Below are positions 5,916 through 10,454 of a stretch of DNA of 10,454 nt, in pieces. Under the pieces are notes generated by a model that saw only the letters and a list, made by a program, of their open reading frames with translations, did not search any database and was not told the DNA's origin. Origin of the DNA: an uncultured Lachnospiraceae bacterium (GTDB lineage: Bacteria > Bacillota > Clostridia > Lachnospirales > Lachnospiraceae); NCBI GenBank assembly GCA_910588895.1, contig CAJUSS010000128.1, positions 1 through 10,454 on the forward strand, written 5' to 3'. Numbering within the stretch: position 1 is the first letter of the stretch; each line of letters begins with the position of its first letter. Both the position numbers and the translations under genes were made by a program.

Positions 5916-6608
5916 ATGTTAGGGATCATCGGTGCCATGGAACAGGAAGTGGCGAAGATCAAGGACTGTCTGGAGGACGTATCGGTAGAGACTAGGGCAG
6001 GGATGGATTTTTATAGAGGGAGCCTGAACGGAAAACCGGTGGTGGTAGTCCGCTCCGGGATCGGAAAGGTGAACGCGGCGCTCTGCACCCAGGTCCTGGC
6101 GGATTGCTATCATGTGGACGGTGTGATCAATACGGGGATCGCAGGATCCCTGCAGGCCGCGATCGATATCGGCGATATCGTCTTGTCCACGGATGCTGTG
6201 CAGCACGATATGGATGCCACCGGCTTCGGCTATCCCGTAGGGCAGATCCCGCAGATGGATATCTTTTCCTTTCCGGCGGACGAAAGGATGCGCGAGCTGG
6301 CTGAGGAGTGCTGCCATAAGGTGAACCCGGATATCCGTACCCATATCGGCAGGGTGGTCAGCGGGGACCAGTTCATCTCCGATAAGGCGAAAAAGCAATG
6401 GCTCGTCGAGACCTTTGACGGGAGCTGCACGGAGATGGAGGGGGCTGCCATCGCGCAGGCGGCATGGCTTAGCCGTATCCCGTTCCTGATCATCCGGGCG
6501 ATCTCGGATAAAGCGGACGACAGCGCGAACATGGACTATGAGACCTTTGAGGAAAAGGCGATCCAGCATTCGGTCAACCTGCTCCTGGAGATGATCGCAC
6601 GGTATTGA
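5916..6608 (+). CDS. mtnN: 5'-methylthioadenosine/S-adenosylhomocysteine nucleosidase, 230 aa
   Basis: This cytosolic enzyme hydrolyses MTA and SAH to adenine plus the thioribose or ribosyl-homocysteine, feeding methionine salvage and the activated methyl cycle (the step before LuxS). Its 230 residues match the E. coli enzyme (232). Recognisable blocks are GIIGAMEQEV with the catalytic-side glutamate E11, the glycine-rich INTGIAGSL, SGDQFI (purine and ribose contacts), CTEMEGAAIAQ with the ribose-binding M174/E175, and IRAISDKAD with the catalytic acid D198. All key residues are kept. It lies 50 bases after the amidase on the same strand, so it is probably co-transcribed with the cell-wall genes although its function is unrelated. 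A 197-base spacer with a new promoter follows. Identification is very sure. Confidence 0.96.
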   Translation: MLGIIGAMEQEVAKIKDCLEDVSVETRAGMDFYRGSLNGKPVVVVRSGIGKVNAALCTQVLADCYHVDGVINTGIAGSLQAAIDIGDIVLSTDAVQHDMDATGFGYPVGQIPQMDIFSFPADERMRELAEECCHKVNPDIRTHIGRVVSGDQFISDKAKKQWLVETFDGSCTEMEGAAIAQAAWLSRIPFLIIRAISDKADDSANMDYETFEEKAIQHSVNLLLEMIARY

Positions 6609-6726
6609 TCCGGGGACAGTCCGCGACCGGTCCAGGTGCGCAGCTGGCGGATCGCCATGAAAGGTCTTGCGGGGGCCGGGCGCGGTCCGTGACAGAATTT
6701 GACGAACGATTCTGGGCACTCTTCTC

Positions 6727-6755
6727 TTCCCAAATGGAGATCGGATGGTTATAAT
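6727..6755 (+). promoter_or_regulatory. Sigma-A-type promoter for the 6806 gene
   Basis: TTCCCA (6727-6732, four of six matches to TTGACA) and a perfect TATAAT (6750-6755) are separated by 17 bases. Transcription would start near 6762, leaving a ~44-base leader before ATG 6806. An alternative TTGACG at 6699-6704 is too far from this -10 to pair with it. The rest of the 6609-6726 spacer shows no clear intrinsic terminator for the mtnN transcript. Confidence 0.65.
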
Positions 6756-6805
6756 GTATCCTATCAGGCGCAACGATGAGCGCTGGGAAGAAAGGGGAGC
6801 TATAT

Positions 6806-7780
6806 ATGCTGGAATTTTTACAGACCGGTAAGGCGATCTACGTGTTGTCTGCCATATGCCTGGTAGGCATGATCAGCAAACTGGCGGCACGTAACCTCTA
6901 CAAACGATTGATCAAAGAGACAGGGAACATGATGCTGACGAAGAACCGTTGGCTGCGGGAATTAAGACAGCGGGCGGAAGATACATATCGGGCAAACCGG
7001 GGGATGGGCAACACTGGTGTATTTGTGGAAAAGCAGATCTATGAGGCCAAGATGGGGATGTTCACTCCGGAGGGGTGGAGCGCCTTTTCCGGCCAGATGA
7101 CGGTGCTGTGCTTTTTGCTGGGCGGGATGGCCGCCTTTATGGCGTACTGGTATCGCTGTGACTCCTATTACATCGTTTTGTATAGTTCGATGGGGCTCCT
7201 GACAGGAGGCTTCAACATCATCATGGACTATGGCGTTGGCTTGGCGGACAAGCGCAGGAGGCTCAGCATCTGTATCCAGGATCATCTGGAGAATTCCCTT
7301 TGGAAGCGCCTTGAGCGGGACAGGCTCCCGGAGCTGGAGGAGGACAAGACCGGCGGTGAGGCCGGACAGGCGGCTGCCGCCAAGGAGCCGATCCGTTTGA
7401 TGCGGGGGCGGAAACGGGAACGGGAGAACGCCGCGCTGAATGGCAAGGCACAGCCTGTCCCAGGCAGTACACGGGCTTCCCAGGAAAAAGGGCCCGCTCC
7501 GATCTCGCGGACGGTCAGGAATGAGAACGTTCCTCGCCGCGGAAGGGATCTGCCTGAGGGGGAGGGCAAGGAGAAGGTCATGAGCGACGAGGCGTTAAGC
7601 CAGCTGCGCAAGAGCCTGGAGCAGGCAGCGGCAGGACGCAGCGTCCAGCCGGGCAAAGTCCAGGAAAGGACAGGCGCCGATGCTGTGTCAGAGCTTTCGG
7701 CCGGAGAGAACTGGATGAAGGATCTGAAGCCGGAGGAGATCAAGGTCCTGGGAGAGATCATCCGGGAATACCTGGGATGA
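6806..7780 (+). CDS. Unrecognised three-helix membrane protein with charged C-terminal tail, 324 aa
   Basis: The start is ATG 6806, with AAGGGGAG (6792-6799) 6 bases upstream; the earlier in-frame ATG 6776 lacks a ribosome site. Hydrophobic segments are at about 9-27, 97-115 and 121-141. Between the first two is a basic amphipathic stretch (31-95: NLYKRLIKET, RQRAEDTYRANR, VEKQIYEAKMGMF). After the third, residues 150-175 are strongly basic/helical. From about 180 to 305 the chain is low-complexity, rich in Gly, Glu, Arg, Ala and Pro, probably disordered. It ends in a short helix (LKPEEIKVLGEIIREYL) that looks like a docking peptide. I do not recognise a named family. Topology is ambiguous with three segments. 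It has its own promoter and no partner gene on the same strand before the terminator. It is a real gene; function unknown. Confidence 0.85.
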   Translation: MLEFLQTGKAIYVLSAICLVGMISKLAARNLYKRLIKETGNMMLTKNRWLRELRQRAEDTYRANRGMGNTGVFVEKQIYEAKMGMFTPEGWSAFSGQMTVLCFLLGGMAAFMAYWYRCDSYYIVLYSSMGLLTGGFNIIMDYGVGLADKRRRLSICIQDHLENSLWKRLERDRLPELEEDKTGGEAGQAAAAKEPIRLMRGRKRERENAALNGKAQPVPGSTRASQEKGPAPISRTVRNENVPRRGRDLPEGEGKEKVMSDEALSQLRKSLEQAAAGRSVQPGKVQERTGADAVSELSAGENWMKDLKPEEIKVLGEIIREYLG

Positions 7781-7815
7781 CGGCCTTTCCCGGCGGACCT
7801 TTTGCCTGACTTGTG

Positions 7816-7837
7816 AAAAGGGATCAAAGAAGATCCC
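7816..7837 (-). terminator. Intrinsic terminator for the minus-strand small gene
   Basis: GGGATC (7820-7825) and GATCCC (7832-7837) form a perfect 6-bp stem with a 6-base loop. On the minus strand it is followed by TTTT (7819-7816), the layout of a rho-independent terminator. It lies about 58 bases past the stop of the 88-aa minus-strand gene, beyond a larger hairpin. Confidence 0.55.
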
Positions 7838-7840
7838 AGA

Positions 7841-7886
7841 GGGCTGCCGCAAGAGAGCTGCCATAGGCTGCATCTTGCGGCAGCCC
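7841..7886. terminator. Long hairpin between convergent genes (probable bidirectional terminator)
   Basis: GGGCTGCCGCAAGA (7841-7854) and TCTTGCGGCAGCCC (7873-7886) form a perfect 14-bp stem around an 18-base loop that can itself fold (TGCC-ATA-GGC). It sits between the stop of the membrane protein gene (7780) and the stop of the minus-strand gene (7895). The plus-strand continuation (TGTCGCGTTCATTCTTCG) is only moderately T-rich, so termination on the plus strand is likely but not of textbook form. Confidence 0.65.
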
Positions 7887-7894
7887 TGTCGCGT

Positions 7895-8161
7895 TCATTC
7901 TTCGATCACCTGGATCTCCAGGTAGTCAAAGTCGATCCCTTCTACAAAGTTATCCTGGGAAAAACGGGTCTTGTCATGCTGTTTGAAAGCACGGACGTTG
8001 GCATCCAGCCAGATGGGCTGGCTTAAGTCGAACTGATAGCAGATATCCTCCAAGGCTTTAAAGACCATCTGGGTCCGCGACATAGTATAGTCGGTGAGAC
8101 AGATGACCGTATCCTTCAGCAGATGGTTTTCCTTCCATATCTTTCCCCACATACGGAACAT
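7895..8161 (-). CDS. Small conserved-looking hypothetical protein, 88 aa
   Basis: The gene reads leftward from ATG 8161-8159 to a stop at 7897-7895. AAGGAGG (8176-8170 on the minus strand) is spaced 8 bases from the start. The protein is soluble and mixed alpha/beta, begins MFRMWGKIWKENHLLKDTVI and ends FDYLEIQVIEE, with aromatic and acidic residues spread through it and no low-complexity stretch. It has no signal peptide, membrane segment, cysteine pair or known catalytic motif. The C-terminal half (DLSQPIWLDAN, KTRFSQDNFVEGIDFDYLEI) looks like a compact domain. From memory such short proteins recur in Lachnospiraceae without a function, but I cannot name the family. It has its own promoter and terminator, so it is a single-gene transcript divergent from asnS and convergent with the membrane protein gene. 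Confidence in the gene is high. Confidence 0.85.
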   Translation of the reverse strand: MFRMWGKIWKENHLLKDTVICLTDYTMSRTQMVFKALEDICYQFDLSQPIWLDANVRAFKQHDKTRFSQDNFVEGIDFDYLEIQVIEE

Positions 8162-8192
8162 GAGAGCGGCCTCCTTACCATTGATGGCTTTA

Positions 8193-8221
8193 AGTATAGC
8201 GGATCCTTCAAGAAATGTAAA
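8193..8221 (-). promoter_or_regulatory. Promoter of the 88-aa minus-strand gene
   Basis: On the minus strand TTTACA (8221-8216, five of six to TTGACA) and TATACT (8198-8193, five of six to TATAAT) are separated by 17 bases. Transcription would start near 8186, giving a leader of about 25 bases that carries the AAGGAGG site. Confidence 0.7.
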
Positions 8222-8245
8222 GATGCCACTTTTCTGGCGGAGGCC

Positions 8246-8274
8246 TTGAAACCCTTGTCAAAATAAAGTATAAT
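8246..8274 (+). promoter_or_regulatory. asnS: Promoter of asnS
   Basis: TTGAAA (8246-8251, five of six) and a perfect TATAAT (8269-8274) are separated by 17 bases, with the start of transcription near 8281. The leader to ATG 8324 is only about 43 bases. That is far too short for a T-box riboswitch, and none of its stems is seen. The -35 boxes of this and the divergent promoter are only about 25 bases apart. Confidence 0.8.
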
Positions 8275-8323
8275 CTTGAAAAAGCTTACATCCGCAAAAA
8301 TTAAGTAAAGGAGATCGAGGGAT

Positions 8324-9715
8324 ATGGATCTGATCACAGTAAAAGAACTTTTTAAGAACAGGGAGGATCATTTTAATAAGGAGGTATCGATCGGAGGCTG
8401 GGTCCGCAGCAACCGGGATTCGAAAGCCTTCGGTTTTTTGGTGGTGTCGGACGGCACTTTTTTTGAGCCGATACAGGTGGTCTATCACGATACCGCAGAG
8501 AATTTTTCTGAGATCGCGAAGCTGGGCGTAGGCAGTGCGGTGATCGTGAAGGGGACCCTGACCCCTACCCCACAGGCTAAGCAGCCCTTTGAGATCCAGG
8601 CCACAGAGGTTAAGGTAGAGGGCTCTTCAGCGCCGGATTACCCACTGCAGAAGAAGCGCCATTCCTTTGAGTACCTGCGCACGATCTCCCATTTACGGCC
8701 CAGGACCAACACCTATCAGGCTGTTTTTAGGGTGCGTTCCCTGATCGCCTATGCGATCCATCGCTATTTCCAGGAGAGGGGATTTGTCTATGTGCATACC
8801 CCGCTGATCACCGGCAGCGACTGTGAGGGCGCCGGTGAGATGTTCCAGGTGACCACCATGGATCTGGATGACCTTCCCAGGGATAAGGAAGGGAAGCTGG
8901 ACTATACCCAGGACTTTTTCGGCAAGCCCACGAACCTGACCGTCAGCGGCCAGCTGAATGGGGAGACCTTTGCCATGGCTTTCCGCAACATCTATACCTT
9001 CGGCCCCACCTTCCGGGCAGAAAATTCCAATACCACCCGCCATGCGGCGGAATTTTGGATGATCGAGCCGGAGATGGCCTTTGCCGACCTGGATGATAAC
9101 ATGGCTCTGGCGGAAGGCATGTTAAAATATATCATCCGCTATGTGCTGGAAAATGCGCCGGAGGAGATGGCCTTCTTTAACCAGTTCGTGGACAAGGGCC
9201 TGCTGGAGCGTTTAAACCACGTACTGGAGTCAGAGTTCGCCCATGTGACCTACACCGAAGCGATCCAGCTCTTGGAGAAGGAGAACGACCGGTTCGACTA
9301 CAAGGTGTTCTGGGGATGCGATCTGCAGACCGAGCATGAGCGCTGCCTGACGGAGGAGATCTTTAAGCGGCCGGTGTTCGTCACCGACTATCCGAAGGAG
9401 ATCAAGGCCTTCTATATGAAGCTGAACGAGGACGGCAAGACCGTGGCTGCCATGGACTGTCTGGTGCCGGGGATCGGGGAGATCATCGGCGGGAGCCAGA
9501 GGGAGGACAGCTACGATAAGCTGGTGGCCCGCATGGACGAGCTGGGCTTGAAGAAAGAAGATTATGGGTTTTATCTGGATCTGCGCAGATATGGATCTGC
9601 CCGCCATGCCGGCTTTGGCCTTGGTTTTGAGCGCTGCGTGATGTATCTGACCGGTATAGCGAATATCCGGGACGTGATCCCCTTCCCCAGGACGGTGAAC
9701 AACTGTGAGTTGTAG
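8324..9715 (+). CDS. asnS: Asparaginyl-tRNA synthetase, 463 aa
   Basis: This class IIb aminoacyl-tRNA synthetase charges tRNA-Asn with asparagine in the cytosol using ATP. The N-terminal OB-fold anticodon-binding domain (about 20-105) starts VSIGGWVRSNRDSKAFGFL. The catalytic core carries GAGEMF (in the region after residue 160), class II motif 2 (FRAENSNTTRHAAEFWMIEPE, from residue 230) and motif 3 (GFGLGFERCV, from residue 430). It ends IRDVIPFPRTVNNCEL, the usual C-terminus. FRAENSNT and the length (E. coli AsnRS has 466) separate it from aspartyl- and lysyl-tRNA synthetases. ATG 8324 has AAAGGAG 10 bases upstream and GAGGG nearer. Having AsnRS means the organism need not rely on the Asp-tRNA-Asn transamidation route for asparagine. 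Identification is very sure. Confidence 0.97.
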   Translation: MDLITVKELFKNREDHFNKEVSIGGWVRSNRDSKAFGFLVVSDGTFFEPIQVVYHDTAENFSEIAKLGVGSAVIVKGTLTPTPQAKQPFEIQATEVKVEGSSAPDYPLQKKRHSFEYLRTISHLRPRTNTYQAVFRVRSLIAYAIHRYFQERGFVYVHTPLITGSDCEGAGEMFQVTTMDLDDLPRDKEGKLDYTQDFFGKPTNLTVSGQLNGETFAMAFRNIYTFGPTFRAENSNTTRHAAEFWMIEPEMAFADLDDNMALAEGMLKYIIRYVLENAPEEMAFFNQFVDKGLLERLNHVLESEFAHVTYTEAIQLLEKENDRFDYKVFWGCDLQTEHERCLTEEIFKRPVFVTDYPKEIKAFYMKLNEDGKTVAAMDCLVPGIGEIIGGSQREDSYDKLVARMDELGLKKEDYGFYLDLRRYGSARHAGFGLGFERCVMYLTGIANIRDVIPFPRTVNNCEL

Positions 9716-9753
9716 ATCCGGGAACAGATGAAGAGCGCAGAATGGAGAAAGGT

Positions 9754-10454
9754 ATGAGATTTATACACACAGGAGATATCCACTGGGGGATGAGCCCGGA
9801 CTGTGATCGGCCCTGGTCCAGGGAGCGCGCCCAAGCGATCAAAGAGACATTTGAAGAAGTGATCCGCCAGGCAAGAGAGCGGGATGTGGACTTCCTGTTC
9901 ATTGCAGGGGATCTATTCCACCGTCAGCCCTTAGCACGGGATCTTAAGGAGGTCAATTACCTTTTTTCCACGATCCCATCGGTCCATGTGGTCCTTATCG
10001 CGGGGAACCATGACCGGATACGGAAGAATTCTGCGCTGATGAGCTTTAAATGGTGCTCCAATGTGACCTTTCTCATGAGCGGGGAGCTGGAGTCCGCAGT
10101 CTTTGCAGACTGTGGGGTCCAGGTCTATGGCTTCAGCTACTACACACCGGAGATCTTGGAAGCAAGGCTGGATGATACAGGTGTCGCGGAGAACGGAAAG
10201 ATCCAGATCCTTCTGGCCCATGGCGGGGACAGTGCCCATGTGCCGATCGATAAGGACAAGCTGGCCCTGTCCCCGTTTTCCTATATCGCCCTGGGGCATA
10301 TCCACAAGCCCCAGATCCTCTTAGAGAGGCGGGCGGCCTACTGCGGGTCCCTGGAGCCTCTGGATAAGACCGAGACCGGCCCCCATGGCATCCTGGTGGG
10401 AGAGATCGATCCCACGACCCGCCAGGTGACGGCGCTGGAATTTGTGCCCATGAG
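9754..10454 (+). CDS. SbcD/Mre11/YhaO-type DNA repair nuclease (5' part, runs off the window)
   Basis: This is the N-terminal 233 residues of a manganese-dependent nuclease of the Mre11/SbcD family, which processes DNA ends and hairpins with an SMC-like ATPase partner (SbcC or YhaN). All phosphoesterase blocks are present: GDIHWG (D8, H10), AGDLFH (D53), GNHD (N85, H86), LAHGGD (H156) and GHIHKPQ (H182, H184). The strand YCGSLEPLDKTETGPHG follows the last block, as in YhaO-type members, so the sub-assignment between YhaO and SbcD is open. ATG 9754 has GGAG (9744-9747) 6 bases upstream. ATG 9742 in the same frame would add only MEKG and has a weaker site. It lies 38 bases after asnS, probably in the same transcript. 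The gene continues past 10454; the partner ATPase would be expected just downstream. Confidence 0.92.
   Translation, partial: MRFIHTGDIHWGMSPDCDRPWSRERAQAIKETFEEVIRQARERDVDFLFIAGDLFHRQPLARDLKEVNYLFSTIPSVHVVLIAGNHDRIRKNSALMSFKWCSNVTFLMSGELESAVFADCGVQVYGFSYYTPEILEARLDDTGVAENGKIQILLAHGGDSAHVPIDKDKLALSPFSYIALGHIHKPQILLERRAAYCGSLEPLDKTETGPHGILVGEIDPTTRQVTALEFVPM

Noticed and set aside
6609..6726. Terminator for the mtnN transcript
   Set aside because: Short complementary pieces (CCGCG/CGCGG and others) exist, but there is no continuous stem followed by a T-run.
6776..6805. Upstream start ATG 6776 for the membrane protein
   Set aside because: No ribosome site precedes it, and AAGGGGAG is well placed for ATG 6806.
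8255..8274. TTGTCA (8255-8260) as -35 for the asnS promoter
   Set aside because: The spacing to TATAAT is only 8 bases; TTGAAA at 8246-8251 gives the proper 17.
1..10454. CRISPR array, tRNA/rRNA genes, insertion sequences, att sites, toxin-antitoxin pair
   Set aside because: No evenly spaced repeats, cloverleaf, transposase or integrase motifs, or paired small toxin-like genes were found on either strand by eye.
1..10454. Very frequent GATC as a possible signal
   Set aside because: It follows from heavy use of ATC (Ile) and GAT (Asp) codons after or before matching bases within genes and shows no special clustering.

Overview
The window looks like a chromosomal stretch of a fairly GC-rich, Gram-positive anaerobe of the Lachnospiraceae (Clostridia). 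This is an inference from protein character: strong AGGAGG-type ribosome sites, a lipoprotein with a Gram-positive-style lipobox, a CwlD-like amidase, an SH3b/GH18 cell-wall enzyme, and small proteins of a lachnospiral flavour. No rRNA, tRNA, CRISPR array, transposase or phage gene was seen.

Layout. (1) Positions 1-1573 are the accessory-looking part. An AT-richer first ~130 bases may hold the tail of an incoming gene. A possible 87-aa gene overlaps a CpaE/MinD-like protein whose P-loop has lost its lysines. An unrecognised 130-aa protein follows. (2) Positions 1574-1767 hold no gene but contain a hairpin and a nested inverted repeat with two competing left arms. (3) Positions 1768-6608 are a same-strand block: a membrane-anchored SH3b-GH18 glycosidase, a lipoprotein metallophosphoesterase overlapping it by 4 bp, a CwlD-like N-acetylmuramoyl-L-alanine amidase and the MTA/SAH nucleosidase gene mtnN. 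The first three act outside the membrane on wall or surface substrates; mtnN is cytosolic housekeeping and probably just shares the transcript. (4) A recognisable promoter then drives an unrecognised three-helix membrane protein (6806-7780). (5) A terminator region separates it from a convergent 88-aa minus-strand gene that has its own promoter and terminator. (6) A divergent promoter pair at about 8190-8275 serves that small gene on one side and asnS (asparaginyl-tRNA synthetase) on the other. (7) The window ends inside an SbcD/Mre11/YhaO-type nuclease gene.

Most of the window is ordinary, well-annotated biology. The parts least explained by known families are the degenerate P-loop protein and its neighbours, the structured 1574-1767 spacer, the C-terminal extension of the phosphoesterase lipoprotein, and the two unrecognised proteins at 6806-7780 and 7895-8161 (minus). 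No clearly new biological system is demonstrated by the sequence alone.
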